A stretch of DNA of 64,000 nucleotides from Chitinivorax tropicus (lineage in GTDB: Bacteria > Pseudomonadota > Gammaproteobacteria > Burkholderiales > SCOH01): NCBI RefSeq assembly GCF_014202905.1, contig NZ_JACHHY010000010.1, positions 62,001-126,000 on the forward strand, written 5' to 3'. The position numbers were made by a program, and so were the translations under genes. The notes beneath the pieces are model-generated. The model was given only the letters and a program-made list of their open reading frames with translations. It searched no databases and was not told the origin of the DNA. Shown here piece after piece: positions 36,151 to 45,441 of this stretch (positions are counted from its first letter, which is position 1; every line of letters begins with the position of its first letter).

Positions 36151-38043
36151 GTGAACACGTCGATACGATCGATCCAACACGCCTTGTTCGACATCGCCAG
36201 TGATCTGCTGCTCGCGGTCGATACCAACAGCCTGCAAGTGGTGGCGGCCAATCAGACGGCCCTGCAATCGTTGAGCTACTCGCTCGATGACATCACCCAG
36301 CTATCAATTACCGATATCGAGGCATCACTACAAGATGTGTTCTATTGGGATGCGGTCAGCACCGGCATCGTGCAATCGATCCACCATGTCGAAGGCCAGT
36401 ACAGACGAGCCGATGGGCAGCTGATCGACGTTGAAAAAAGCATTGTGCCCATGCCTGGCCACCCTCGCCTACTCTTGATCTGTGCGCGGGACACCAGCGC
36501 CCGCCAACAAACGGCACAAGCGCTCGAACACTACACATCCATGCTGCAGGCAACACTGGAAGCCACTGCGGACGGCATTCTGGTGACCGACACCACCGGC
36601 AGGATCGTCAACATCAACCATCGCTTTGCCCGCATGTGGCAGCTTGGCGATGACCTGCTGGCAAGACAGGATGACAGCGAGATACTGGATGCCATGACCG
36701 AGCAGGTGTCGCAACCAGATGAGTACCTGGCTCGATTGGTGGAAATCACCGAAGATCTTCACAATGAAAGCGATGATCTCATCGAGTTCAAGGATGGCCG
36801 GGTATTCGAACGGCACTCAATGCCGCAGAGCATCCGCGAGCATGTGGTGGGCCGGGTGTTCAGCTTTGCAGACATCACCCACCGAATCCAGACCGAAGCG
36901 GCATTGAGAGTAGCCCGCGACGAGGCTGAACAAGCCAATCGTGTCAAAGCGGAATTCCTCTCACAGATCAGCCATGAGCTACGCACCCCGCTGAACGCGA
37001 TCATCGGTTTTTCGCAGATGCTGGCAGATGACCTGCCCGCCACTCAGCGGGACACCGTGCAGCACATCACCAAGGCAGGCTGGCACCTGCTGGAGCTGAT
37101 CAATGAAATCCTGGACTTCGCCAAACTCGAAGCAGGCAAGCTGTCCGTCACGCTGGAATCCGTCGATATACAAGCCCTGATCAATGACTGCCTGATGTTG
37201 ATCCAACCGATTGCGCAGCGTCATCGGGTGACAGTACACCTGGAGCCCAGCCCGGCACAGCTGGTTCGGGCTGATCCGACCCGACTCAAGCAGATGATTC
37301 TGAATCTGCTGTCAAATGGCTGCAAATACAACCGACCGCATGGCAAAGTCACGGTTCAGGTCACCGGCAACGAAAAGCAGACGCGGATCTTCATCAAGGA
37401 CAACGGCATCGGCATCAGCGAGACAGATTTGACAAAGCTGTTTCAGGCCTTTACCCGTGTCGGCAAAGAGCAACACAAAGTGGAAGGAACCGGCATCGGC
37501 CTGGCATTCACCCAGCGCCTGGCCCAATTGATGGGGGGCGATGTCGGGGTCAGCTCTGCAGAAGGCGTCGGCAGCACGTTCTGGATCGACCTGCCCACTG
37601 CAACCCAGCCCACCACCCCGCATCTGGACAACCCACCACAAGCCAAGTCGGCAGACCATGCCCACCATACCGTGTTATGCGTCGAAGACGATCGAAGCAG
37701 TATGCTGCTCCTGAAAAGCATCCTGCAGAAACATCGCCCCAATCTTCACCTGTTGACGGCCAGCTCAGGTTTACAAGCCCTGCAGCAAGCCACCGCGCAT
37801 ACACCCGATCTGCTCATCTCGGATATGAATCTACCCGATATGAAAGGCAGTGAGATCCTGGCCAAGCTCCGCACCATACCCAATCTGACCACCCTCCCGG
37901 CCCTGGCCCTATCTGCAGACGCTCAAGCTGGCGACATCTCAGCTGGGCTGGCTGCAGGCTTCAATCGCTACCTGACCAAACCCATCAACTTCAATAGCCT
38001 GGTCAGCGAGATCGATGAGCTTCTGAACAAACCAAACCAATGA
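36151..38043 (+). CDS. Hybrid sensor histidine kinase with PAS domains and receiver
   Basis: 630 aa, GTG start. Two PAS-like sensor regions (about 5-120 and 125-245; 'ALEATADGILVTDTTGRIVN' marks the second), a coil, HisKA with 'SQISHELRTPLNAIIGFSQM' (phospho-acceptor His275), HATPase_c ('NLLSNGCKYNRPHGKV', 'IKDNGIGISETD', 'GTGIGLAFTQRL') and a C-terminal receiver ('VLCVEDDRSS', Asp558 in 'LLISDMNLPDMKGSE', Lys in 'YLTKPINF'). No membrane segments, so it senses a cytoplasmic cue. Pairing with an HD-GYP phosphodiesterase suggests that the two act in one c-di-GMP-linked pathway. Confidence 0.93.
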   Translation: MNTSIRSIQHALFDIASDLLLAVDTNSLQVVAANQTALQSLSYSLDDITQLSITDIEASLQDVFYWDAVSTGIVQSIHHVEGQYRRADGQLIDVEKSIVPMPGHPRLLLICARDTSARQQTAQALEHYTSMLQATLEATADGILVTDTTGRIVNINHRFARMWQLGDDLLARQDDSEILDAMTEQVSQPDEYLARLVEITEDLHNESDDLIEFKDGRVFERHSMPQSIREHVVGRVFSFADITHRIQTEAALRVARDEAEQANRVKAEFLSQISHELRTPLNAIIGFSQMLADDLPATQRDTVQHITKAGWHLLELINEILDFAKLEAGKLSVTLESVDIQALINDCLMLIQPIAQRHRVTVHLEPSPAQLVRADPTRLKQMILNLLSNGCKYNRPHGKVTVQVTGNEKQTRIFIKDNGIGISETDLTKLFQAFTRVGKEQHKVEGTGIGLAFTQRLAQLMGGDVGVSSAEGVGSTFWIDLPTATQPTTPHLDNPPQAKSADHAHHTVLCVEDDRSSMLLLKSILQKHRPNLHLLTASSGLQALQQATAHTPDLLISDMNLPDMKGSEILAKLRTIPNLTTLPALALSADAQAGDISAGLAAGFNRYLTKPINFNSLVSEIDELLNKPNQ

Positions 38044-38067
38044 AAAAAGCCGACCCAGGTCGGCTTT
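38043..38067. terminator. Bidirectional terminator between kinase gene and tyrS
   Basis: AAAGCCGACC (38046-38055) with GGTCGGCTTT (38058-38067), two-base loop. Six A on the left give TTTTTT for the minus-strand tyrS; only three T on the plus side. Confidence 0.8.
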
Positions 38068-38093
38068 CCGAATCCTCCGCGCACCGAGTGGCA

Positions 38094-39296
38094 CTAGTCC
38101 AGCGTCACCCGCGCAAACTTGTGCTTGCCTACTTGCAACACAACCGTCACCCCCTTGGACAAGGTCAATGATTTGTCACTCACCTTTTCACCATCGATCT
38201 TCACGCCACCCTGTTCGATCATCCGAACCCCCTCTTTTGAGGAAGTCACCAAGCCCGCCTGCTTGAGCACATTCAAAAGACCGGCACCCGCCGCCTCGAC
38301 AGCAATGGTCAACTCCGGCATATCCTCCGGCAATGCCCCACGCTGGAACCGCGCCTCGAACTCAGCCAATGCACCCTCTGCCGCAGCCTGGCCATGGAAG
38401 CGGGCCACCAGCTCCTGTGCCAGCATCACTTTGATATCACGAGGATTACGGCCACCCGCAACCTCCTGCTTAAGCCCCGCGATCTCGCTGATCGGACGGA
38501 AACTCAGCAAATCATACCAACGCCACATCAATTCATCGGAAATCGACATCACCTTACCGAAGATCTCGTTGGCTGGCTCATTGATACCAATATAGTTGCC
38601 CAATGATTTGGACATCTTATTGACACCATCCAACCCTTCCAGCAAAGGCATCATCAACACCACCTGCGGCGACTGCCCGTGCTGCTTCTGCAGCTCACGC
38701 CCCATCAACAGGTTGAACTTCTGGTCTGTGCCACCCAATTCGACATCCGACTTCAACGCAACCGAGTCATATCCCTGCATCAACGGATAGAGGAACTCAT
38801 GGATCGCAATGGGCTGATTACCCTTGAAACGCTTGTCGAAATCATCACGCTCCAACATGCGCGCCACCGTATGGCTGGCGGCCAGCTTCAACATACCTGC
38901 AGCCCCCAGCTGCTCCATCCATTCCGAATTGAAGCGTACTTCCGTCTGCTCCGGCTTCAGAATCTTGAATACCTGTTCAGCATAAGTTTTCGCATTATCA
39001 GCAATCTGCTCCCTTGTCAGCGGGGGCCGCGTCGTATTTTTTCCGCTGGGGTCGCCAATCATGCCGGTAAAATCGCCAATCAGGAAAATCACCTGATGAC
39101 CCAGCTCCTGAAAATGGCGCATCTTGTTGAGCAGTACGGTATGCCCCAAGTGCAGGTCAGGCGCTGTCGGATCAAAGCCAGCCTTGATCCGCAACGGACG
39201 GCCACTTTTCAGTTTTTCCAACAACTCCGCTTCGATCAGCAACTCTTCGCAGCCACGCTTGATTTCGTTGAGTGCTTGTTGACTATCCAAGGACAT
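38094..39296 (-). CDS. tyrS: Tyrosyl-tRNA synthetase
   Basis: Charges tRNA-Tyr. 400 aa from [15 protein letters not shown] (TyrZ-like class of about 400 aa). HIGH-type motif '[13 protein letters not shown]' (46-58), '[15 protein letters not shown]', KMSKS motif '[12 protein letters not shown]', and a C-terminal S4 RNA-binding domain ('[18 protein letters not shown]'). 22 additional upstream codons in frame are not family-like. Divergent from the M23 peptidase gene, as is usual in betaproteobacteria. Confidence 0.96.
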   Translation of the reverse strand: MSLDSQQALNEIKRGCEELLIEAELLEKLKSGRPLRIKAGFDPTAPDLHLGHTVLLNKMRHFQELGHQVIFLIGDFTGMIGDPSGKNTTRPPLTREQIADNAKTYAEQVFKILKPEQTEVRFNSEWMEQLGAAGMLKLAASHTVARMLERDDFDKRFKGNQPIAIHEFLYPLMQGYDSVALKSDVELGGTDQKFNLLMGRELQKQHGQSPQVVLMMPLLEGLDGVNKMSKSLGNYIGINEPANEIFGKVMSISDELMWRWYDLLSFRPISEIAGLKQEVAGGRNPRDIKVMLAQELVARFHGQAAAEGALAEFEARFQRGALPEDMPELTIAVEAAGAGLLNVLKQAGLVTSSKEGVRMIEQGGVKIDGEKVSDKSLTLSKGVTVVLQVGKHKFARVTLD

Positions 39297-39492
39297 GAGG
39301 AACTCTTTCTTTAAGATGAACTCTAACGCACTCGCTGTGTTGTCATGAATGATAACAACCAATAATCTCGCATCAGGAACCGCCCCACAGCAATTTCCAT
39401 GATCTAAGTCATTGCCTGGATAACTATTTTCCTTTGCATGCCGGCGCGTTTTGGGGTACTCTCACGCCTGTTTTGAGGATCGAATACAACGA

Positions 39493-40818
39493 ATGACGTT
39501 TCAAAAACCAATAAATCTAACACAAAATTCCATGCAGAAGCCAAAGCATCACAAGTTGCGCTGGCTGATCGGGCTCTCCAGCCTTCCGCTCTTTGCCACC
39601 ATCGGTGCATTTGCCATCGCGCCAATGAGTGAATCAGAGCCCATCGAAACAGCCATGGTGAGTGAATCCCTACAATTGACGCTACCGGAAAGCCATCCGG
39701 ACACAGCCGAGACTGAGAGCTATTGGCGAGAAGAACGCGTTCGGGCCGGCGATACCCTCCCGGCCTTGCTGGGGCGCATGCAGGTGTCCGACAAGGACGC
39801 CGAGACCTTCATCCGCAATGATGAAAGCGCCAAACCATTCTTCAAACTCCGTGCTGGACGCAACCTCAGCACCCACAGCGCAGCAGATGGCAAGCTGTTG
39901 GAATTGCGATACATCGACACCGATGGAAACGTGATTTCCCTACAACGAGATGGCGACAGCTTCCGCGTGCATAACACCGAGCCACAATATTCATCCGTCA
40001 CAGTGATGAAATCCGGCGTCATTTCCAGCTCACTGTTCGCCGCCACTGACAAGGCCAATCTACCAGATGCAGTGGCCGCACAGATGGTCGAAATCTTCGG
40101 TGCCAGCATCGACTTTCACAAAGACCTGCAAAAAGGCGATCGCTTTACCGTTGTGTATGACATGATGACCCAGAACGGCGAGCAGGTGAAACCCGGCAAA
40201 ATCCTGGCCGCAGAGTTCACCAATGCGGGTAAAACCTATCGCATGGTGTATTTCATCGATCGCGAAGGTAAAGCCGGATACTATTCTGCCGACGGCAAAA
40301 ATCTGAAAAAAGCCTTCTTGCGTTCACCATTGGAATTTTCTCGCATCAGCTCCGGCTTCACAATCGCACGATTCCATCCCGTCCTGCAGAAGTGGCGGGC
40401 ACACAAAGGCGTGGATTATGCAGCGCCCAGCGGCACCAAGGTCAAGGCCACTGCCGATGCGACTGTTGAGACAATTGGCAAAATGGGCGGTTATGGAAAC
40501 GTCATCATCCTCAAACACAATGGCAAATACAGCACTCTCTACGGCCACCTGAGCGGGTTTGCGCAAGGACTGCGCAAGGGCAGTAAAGTCAGCCAAGGCG
40601 AAGTGATTGGATACGTTGGCCAGACCGGCTGGGCTACCGGGCCGCATCTGCATTATGAATTCCGGGTCGAAGGGGAGCCGAAAGACCCGCTGACCAACGT
40701 CGTGCCTGTTGCCAGCCAGCTCGCCCAGACCGATGCCATCGCGTTCAAGAAACTCTCAGCCGAGCGCAGCCATATGTTGGATCTGCTGCATGGCACCAAC
40801 CTCGCCAAATTCGAGTAG
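39493..40818 (+). CDS. M23 family murein endopeptidase (OapA-like plus peptidase domain)
   Basis: Predicted DD-endopeptidase that opens peptidoglycan cross-links for growth (MepM-like). About 441 aa. N-terminal membrane anchor or signal (LRWLIGLSSLPLFATIGAFA), OapA/LysM-like middle ('WREERVRAGDTLPALLGRM'), then M23 catalytic domain with zinc ligands His304 and Asp308 ('HKGVDYAAPSGTKVKA') and His385-Leu-His387 ('GPHLHYEFRVEG'), plus 'YGNVIILKHNGKYSTLYGHL'. An ATG at 39532 (MQKPKHHK) is another plausible start. A terminator follows. Confidence 0.92.
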   Translation: MTFQKPINLTQNSMQKPKHHKLRWLIGLSSLPLFATIGAFAIAPMSESEPIETAMVSESLQLTLPESHPDTAETESYWREERVRAGDTLPALLGRMQVSDKDAETFIRNDESAKPFFKLRAGRNLSTHSAADGKLLELRYIDTDGNVISLQRDGDSFRVHNTEPQYSSVTVMKSGVISSSLFAATDKANLPDAVAAQMVEIFGASIDFHKDLQKGDRFTVVYDMMTQNGEQVKPGKILAAEFTNAGKTYRMVYFIDREGKAGYYSADGKNLKKAFLRSPLEFSRISSGFTIARFHPVLQKWRAHKGVDYAAPSGTKVKATADATVETIGKMGGYGNVIILKHNGKYSTLYGHLSGFAQGLRKGSKVSQGEVIGYVGQTGWATGPHLHYEFRVEGEPKDPLTNVVPVASQLAQTDAIAFKKLSAERSHMLDLLHGTNLAKFE

Positions 40819-40855
40819 TCATCCGGGCCAGGCGTCTTCACCTTCGGCCTTCATT

Positions 40856-40889
40856 CAAAGCCCTGCCGCTCGCGCAGGGCTTTGTTCTT
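40856..40889 (+). terminator. Terminator after the M23 peptidase gene
   Basis: CAAAGCCCTGC (40856-40866) with GCAGGGCTTTG (40874-40884), 7-nt loop, then TTCTT. Confidence 0.82.
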
Positions 40890-40986
40890 CCATTTATCGC
40901 CAACCGATCAAACCGGCACTCGCCCCACTTGCCACCTTTGCTTATATTGGTAAGCCACTCTGATCTGGATCAATATAAATTGATTT

Positions 40987-41015
40987 TGATTCGTATCAGC
41001 ACTGCCGTTATAATG
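40987..41015 (+). promoter_or_regulatory. Sigma-70 promoter of the znu operon
   Basis: TTGATT (40987-40992), exactly 17 bp, then consensus TATAAT (41010-41015). Confidence 0.75.
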
Positions 41016-41026
41016 CACGCCTCATG

Positions 41027-41040
41027 CAACTATGTTGCAA
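41027..41040. promoter_or_regulatory. Zur-like palindromic operator
   Basis: TGCAAC-TAT-GTTGCA, a perfect inverted repeat placed 12 bp after the -10 box, overlapping the expected transcription start and 18 bp before the znuA ATG. Placement on a zinc-uptake operon suggests Zur; the sequence is not identical to the enterobacterial Zur box, so the assignment is by context. Confidence 0.55.
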
Positions 41041-41057
41041 TAACCTCAAACGTATTC

Positions 41058-41933
41058 ATGAATCTGTCCGTACGCCTTGCCCTACTGCTCGGATTGCTGA
41101 GCATGCTGACCGTCAATCCGGTGATCGCCAAAATAAGTGTTTTCGCAAGTATTCCGCCGCAAAAACAACTGATCGAGCGTATTGGCGGCGAGAAAGTCCT
41201 GGTGGAGTCACTGGTAGGCGCGAATCGAGATGCCCACACCTTCGAACCGACACCCAGCCAGCTCGCCAAACTCAGCCAAGCAACGCTTTACTTTCATATT
41301 GGCATGCCGTTTGAACACAGCCTGCTCAAACGCATTGCAGCAACCAATCCTAAGCTGCGCATGCTTGATCACAAACAGGGCGTCAGCTTGCGCAAGCAGG
41401 ACCCCGTGCTAGAGCTTGAGACACACCCTGGCCACGCCCATTCTTCCAATGGTGCAGATCCACATATCTGGACCTCTCCGGTGCTGATGAAGAAAATGGC
41501 CGCAACGGTACGTGATGCCTTGACCCAGCTGGATGCGGAAAGCGGCCCCTACTACCAACGAAACTATCAAAAGCTGGCTGAAGATCTAGACCAACTGGAT
41601 CATGAAATTCGCCAGACCCTGCAGCAAGCCAAGGTTGCTCGCTTCATGGTCTTTCACCCTTCCTGGGGATATTTTGCGGAACAATATGGCCTGACCCAGA
41701 TTGCCATCGAGTACGAGGGCAAAGAGCCTGGTGCCAAAACCGTGGCCCGCATTGTCAACCTCGCCAAGCAGCAGCAGATCCGGGCCATTTTCGTACAGCC
41801 ACAATTCAGCAGACGGGCTGCCGAGAGCATTGCCCAATCCATCGGCGCGCGAATTTTGATCATGGATGACCTGTCAGAGGATATGATTGGCAATCTTCGG
41901 CACATTGCCCACACATTGGCGACACAATCATGA
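41058..41933 (+). CDS. znuA: Zinc ABC transporter periplasmic binding protein
   Basis: 292 aa from MNLSVRLALLLGLLSMLTV (signal peptide to about residue 24, cleavage VIA|KISVF). Cluster A-I metal-binding fold: 'DAHTFEPTPSQLAKL' with the first histidine, 'FHIGMPFEHSLL', 'FHPSWGYFAEQYGL' with a further histidine, and 'ILIMDDLSEDM' with the acidic ligand region. A short His-rich loop ('THPGHAHSSNGADPH') replaces the long loop of E. coli ZnuA and supports zinc. In-frame codons before this start overlap the promoter and operator and are rejected. First gene of znuA-znuC-znuB-arsC. Confidence 0.94.
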   Translation: MNLSVRLALLLGLLSMLTVNPVIAKISVFASIPPQKQLIERIGGEKVLVESLVGANRDAHTFEPTPSQLAKLSQATLYFHIGMPFEHSLLKRIAATNPKLRMLDHKQGVSLRKQDPVLELETHPGHAHSSNGADPHIWTSPVLMKKMAATVRDALTQLDAESGPYYQRNYQKLAEDLDQLDHEIRQTLQQAKVARFMVFHPSWGYFAEQYGLTQIAIEYEGKEPGAKTVARIVNLAKQQQIRAIFVQPQFSRRAAESIAQSIGARILIMDDLSEDMIGNLRHIAHTLATQS

Positions 41934-42658
41934 CCCCAGCCATCTCCGCTCAGGATGTGTGCTTCCAATATGGCGCCAGCACCGTGCTCGACAAGGTCTG
42001 TTTGGATATCCATGAGCGGGACTTCATCGGCATTGTCGGCCCCAATGGTGGCGGCAAGAGCACCTTACTGAAGATGATGCTCGGGCTGCTACAGCCTGAC
42101 ACTGGCACAATCTCCGTGCTTGGCCAAACCCCTGCCAGGGCTGCTCAGCAGATAGGTTATGTGCCGCAATATGCCGGCTTTGCCAGAGACTTTCCCATTA
42201 CCGTTGAACATGTTGTCTTGCAGGGCCGCCTCAAACCCCAGCGCTGGTTCCAACGTTTCAACGCATCAGACCGGCGTATCGCTGAGCAGGCCATGCAGGA
42301 AACCGATGTCTACACGCTACGCAAACGGGCAGTTGATGCGCTGTCTGGCGGGCAACTGCAACGGGTCATGATAGCCCGCGCATTGGCCACCGAGCCCAAA
42401 CTGCTATTGCTGGATGAGCCCACCGCCAGCATTGATATGCGCGCCGAGAAAAACATCTTCGACCTACTCAAGCAGCTCAATGAACGCTTGACCATCGTTG
42501 TGGTGTCGCACGACATCGGATTTATCTCAGATTACGTCAATCGCATTGCCTGCCTCAATCGGGAACTGATCTGCCACGATACAGCCGCCATCGATGCCGC
42601 CACCCTTGAGCGCATTTATGGCAAACATGTCCATGCCATCGCCCACCACCATCATTGA
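41930..42658 (+). CDS. znuC: Zinc ABC transporter ATP-binding protein
   Basis: 242 aa. Walker A 'GPNGGGKSTL', signature 'LSGGQLQRVMIARAL', Walker B 'LLLLDEPTASID', H-loop 'VVSHD'. Histidine-rich end 'HVHAIAHHHH', common in zinc-type ATPases. The ATG overlaps the znuA stop (ATGA). Confidence 0.95.
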   Translation: MTPAISAQDVCFQYGASTVLDKVCLDIHERDFIGIVGPNGGGKSTLLKMMLGLLQPDTGTISVLGQTPARAAQQIGYVPQYAGFARDFPITVEHVVLQGRLKPQRWFQRFNASDRRIAEQAMQETDVYTLRKRAVDALSGGQLQRVMIARALATEPKLLLLDEPTASIDMRAEKNIFDLLKQLNERLTIVVVSHDIGFISDYVNRIACLNRELICHDTAAIDAATLERIYGKHVHAIAHHHH

Positions 42659-42663
42659 TCATC

Positions 42664-43497
42664 ATGGCCGGCTTCATTGACGCACTCTTACATCAATCCT
42701 TCATGCAATATGCTTTGCTGGGTGGCTTGCTGGCCAGTATCTGCTGTGGCCTGGTCGGCAGCTATGTGGTTGTCAAGCGTATCAGCTATCTGGCTGGGGG
42801 CATCTCGCACACCATTCTCGGGGGCATGGGGATAGCCTATTTCTTTGGCAGCCACCCCATCAATGGCGCATTGGTTGCCGCACTGGCCGCCGCACTGCTG
42901 ATCGGGTGGATCAACCTCCAGCTCAAGCAGCATGAAGACACACTGATCGGAGCGCTCTGGTCGATTGGCATGGCTGTCGGGGTCATCTTTGTGGCCAAAA
43001 CACCAGGCTACAGCGTTGACCTGATGAGCTATCTGTTTGGCAACATTTTGATGATTTCCCCGCAGGACTTATGGCTGATGGCGGCACTGGATGCCATCGT
43101 GATCTTGCTGGTCTGGCTTTTCCGTGAACAGTTTCTGGCTGTCTGCTTTGATGAAGAATTTGCCCGCCTGCGCGGCATACCCGTCACTTTTTACTACCTG
43201 TTGCTGCTGTGCATGGTGGCCGTCACAGTGGTCGTACTGATTCAGGTGGTCGGCCTGATCCTGGTGATCGCCCTCCTGACCTTGCCAGCAGCCATTGCCA
43301 GCCAATGGGTCCGAACCCTGTCCAAAATCATGCTACTCGCCACCTTACTAGGCGGCCTGTTTACGCTGGGCGGGCTGGCGATCTCTTATGAGCCTGACCT
43401 ACCGTCTGGCGCAACCATCATCCTACTGGCCGGCCTCAGCTACATCGCAAGCCTGCTTATCAATCAGCTACGCCGCGTCAAGCGCAAAACACCATGA
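42664..43497 (+). CDS. znuB: Zinc ABC transporter permease
   Basis: 277-aa membrane protein of the ABC-3 family with about eight hydrophobic segments ('ALLGGLLASICCGLVGSYVV', 'LVAALAAALLIGWINLQL', 'VVLIQVVGLILVIALLTLPA'). 'ISYLAGGISHTILGGMG' is the conserved coupling region. The ATG at 42664 lies 5 bp after the znuC stop; a TTG at 42655 overlapping that stop is an alternative. Confidence 0.94.
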   Translation: MAGFIDALLHQSFMQYALLGGLLASICCGLVGSYVVVKRISYLAGGISHTILGGMGIAYFFGSHPINGALVAALAAALLIGWINLQLKQHEDTLIGALWSIGMAVGVIFVAKTPGYSVDLMSYLFGNILMISPQDLWLMAALDAIVILLVWLFREQFLAVCFDEEFARLRGIPVTFYYLLLLCMVAVTVVVLIQVVGLILVIALLTLPAAIASQWVRTLSKIMLLATLLGGLFTLGGLAISYEPDLPSGATIILLAGLSYIASLLINQLRRVKRKTP

Positions 43498-43874
43498 TGA
43501 AAGCCCGTATCTATCACAATCCACGTTGTTCAAAATCACGCCAGGCAATCGATATATTGACCCAGGCTGGCTGCCAGATCGAAACCATCGAATATCTGGT
43601 CACCCCACCTTCCATCGAAGAGCTGGACAACCTACTGACGCTGCTTGGCCTCCCCCCACAAGAGCTGATGCGGCAGGACGAAGCCCCTTATCAAGCACTT
43701 GGGCTGGGTGATGCCAGCCTCAGCCGTGAAACATTGATTACAGCCATGGCAGCCAATCCCATCCTGATTCAGCGACCGATCGTTGTGATTGGCAACCAAG
43801 CCATCATCGCCCGCCCACCAGAGCGGCTGGCGACGTGGCTGACCAGCATTGATGCCACAGCGGGCGAAAGCTGA
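43494..43874 (+). CDS. arsC: ArsC-family arsenate reductase (thioredoxin fold)
   Basis: 126 aa. The reactive cysteine lies in 'YHNPRCSKSRQAIDIL', and the substrate-contact arginine in 'ILIQRPIVVIGNQAIIARPPE'. 'LVTPPSIEELDNLLTLLG' fits the glutaredoxin-coupled arsenate reductase class. The start overlaps the znuB stop (ATGA); an adjacent ATG 3 nt later is equally possible. No arsenic transporter or ArsR gene is nearby, so its place in a zinc operon is odd; a related redox role (Spx/YffB-like) is possible. Confidence 0.88.
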   Translation: MMKARIYHNPRCSKSRQAIDILTQAGCQIETIEYLVTPPSIEELDNLLTLLGLPPQELMRQDEAPYQALGLGDASLSRETLITAMAANPILIQRPIVVIGNQAIIARPPERLATWLTSIDATAGES

Positions 43875-43895
43875 GTGGAACGCGGTACCGCCATT

Positions 43896-43930
43896 CAAAC
43901 AAAAAGGGGCATCCGCCCCTTTTTGTTTGT
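43896..43930. terminator. Bidirectional terminator after arsC
   Basis: Stem 43896-43910 with 43915-43929, core AAAAAGGGGC / GCCCCTTTTT around ATCC. A-rich and T-rich flanks serve both converging genes. Confidence 0.92.
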
Positions 43931-43946
43931 CGCTGATAAGCACCTG

Positions 43947-45074
43947 TCAGCGCAGCTGATCAACAACCGCCAAAAATGCCTGTAGCATGCTAGCGCCCAG
44001 CTTTTGGCTACGCTCACCACTCCAGCCATACTCCTCATCGGGCAGATTGGCATTGTCTTTGAAAGGCATCTCCAGCGTGTAGGCCAGACAATTGAAGTGC
44101 TGCCCGACGTAATTGGTGGCCAATGTCAGATTCGCCTCACCCGGCTTGTCCCGTTCGTAGCCAAACTGGTCCTGAAAATCCGGATTGGCCAGCGCAAGAT
44201 GGTGTTTGAATGCATTCTCCAGTGCATTCAGGCGCGTATCGTAATTAGGGTTCCCCTCACAACCCGCGACAAACACATAAGGGAGGGCCTCATCACCGTG
44301 CGCATCCAGGAACAGATCCACACCAACCTCATGCATTTTCTGGCGAACCAGGTACACCTCCGGGCTCCGCGCCATGGTGGGCTCCAGCCATTCCCGGTTG
44401 AGATTGGCCCCTGCTGCGTTGGTGCGCAAGTTGCCGCGCACCGCGCCATCTGGATTCATACTGGGAACGATATAGAAATTGGCTTTGGCCAATAAGCTGC
44501 GCGACGTGGCGTCATCTTCATCCAACAAACGTGTCAACAGGCCCTCGACAAACCACTCTGCCATGGTCTCGCCCGGGTGTTGGCGAGCTGTCACCCAGAT
44601 CTTCCGTTTGGTCGGGTCTTGATCACCCACGACAATCATTTCCAGATCACGGCCATCAACCGTACTGCCCAGATCCTCGACCTCGCACCAGGGGTTATCT
44701 GTCGCCAATCCGATCAAATTGAGATGACGCTCGTGTGAATACGGCTCGAAATAAGCATAGTAGATGCTACCAGCCTGCGGGGTATGCTCGATGACCAACT
44801 CCTTGCCATCGAACCGGGTCGGCACCCGGAACCAATGCTGGCGATCATACGATGCCACCGCACGATAACCTTCCCATCCCTTTGGATAGGATGTCTCACC
44901 CGCATTCAGAAATCGCATGGTACAAGGCTGATTGGCCGCACCCTGCAGACGGAAATAGAACCATTGCAAAAAGTCCGAGTGGGAATCCTTACGGATTTTC
45001 AACTGGATATCTTCTGCACGATCGAGGTTGATCACCTCGACACTTCCTGCATCGAATTGAGTGCTGATTTTCAT
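43947..45074 (-). CDS. M14-family zinc carboxypeptidase (cytosolic CCP-like)
   Basis: 375 aa, no signal peptide. N-terminal beta-sandwich (about 1-125) as in cytosolic carboxypeptidases, then the M14 domain: zinc ligands in 'TARQHPGETMAEWFVEG' (HxxE), 'PSMNPDGAVRGNLRTNAAG' and 'LNREW' for substrate binding, third ligand in 'LFLDAHGDEALP', and catalytic Glu in 'AYTLEMPFKDN'. In bacteria the substrate of this family is unknown. It is convergent with arsC and shares its terminator. Confidence 0.9.
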   Translation of the reverse strand: MKISTQFDAGSVEVINLDRAEDIQLKIRKDSHSDFLQWFYFRLQGAANQPCTMRFLNAGETSYPKGWEGYRAVASYDRQHWFRVPTRFDGKELVIEHTPQAGSIYYAYFEPYSHERHLNLIGLATDNPWCEVEDLGSTVDGRDLEMIVVGDQDPTKRKIWVTARQHPGETMAEWFVEGLLTRLLDEDDATSRSLLAKANFYIVPSMNPDGAVRGNLRTNAAGANLNREWLEPTMARSPEVYLVRQKMHEVGVDLFLDAHGDEALPYVFVAGCEGNPNYDTRLNALENAFKHHLALANPDFQDQFGYERDKPGEANLTLATNYVGQHFNCLAYTLEMPFKDNANLPDEEYGWSGERSQKLGASMLQAFLAVVDQLR

Positions 45075-45164
45075 GTAATAGCGTATCTGGAAGGAATGTC
45101 GGCCACACCGACGACTTGGTAATTATCCCGCAAACCTGCCAGAGATGCACCTCGGCTTCTCCAC

Positions 45165-45190
45165 AAAAAAAAGGACGGCCAAGGCCGTCC
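45165..45190 (-). terminator. Terminator of the small zinc-ribbon gene
   Basis: On the minus strand GGACGGC pairs with GCCGTCC (45184-45190 with 45173-45179), loop CTTG, followed by eight T (A run 45165-45172). It supports a real transcript from the small gene upstream. Confidence 0.85.
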
Positions 45191-45270
45191 CAAGGGATCG
45201 AGGTAAGACTGCTAAAACAACAACAACGAACTACCAACAACAAACTGCAAGGGCCAGGGGCCTCAGCAGG

Positions 45271-45441
45271 TTACGCCTGCATGGCGGCGTTTGCACGCGC
45301 CACCATCAGCGTCTGGGTACGCCAACATCGCAGGCAAAAGCGACTGGCCGAATTCTGAAAATGCAACTCGCCACATTCAACACAAGGAATCCTCACATCC
45401 TTGACTGGCGTTTCCGGTACAACAGGTTCTTGCTTGAACAT
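45271..45441 (-). CDS. Small double-CxxC zinc-ribbon protein (56 aa from this start)
   Basis: Starts MFKQEPVVPETPVKDVRIP and carries 'CVECGELHFQNSASRFCLRC', two CxxC pairs 12 residues apart, then 'WRTQTLMVARANAAMQA'. An in-frame ATG at 45483 (14 more residues, MRTFSEARIRDGLY) and one at 45519 also exist; I prefer 45441 because a purine-rich AGGGATGGG precedes it. A clean terminator follows 80 bp downstream. No known family; layout resembles the 66-aa zinc-ribbon protein at 19.1 kb though sequences differ. Function unknown. Confidence 0.6.
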   Translation of the reverse strand: MFKQEPVVPETPVKDVRIPCVECGELHFQNSASRFCLRCWRTQTLMVARANAAMQA

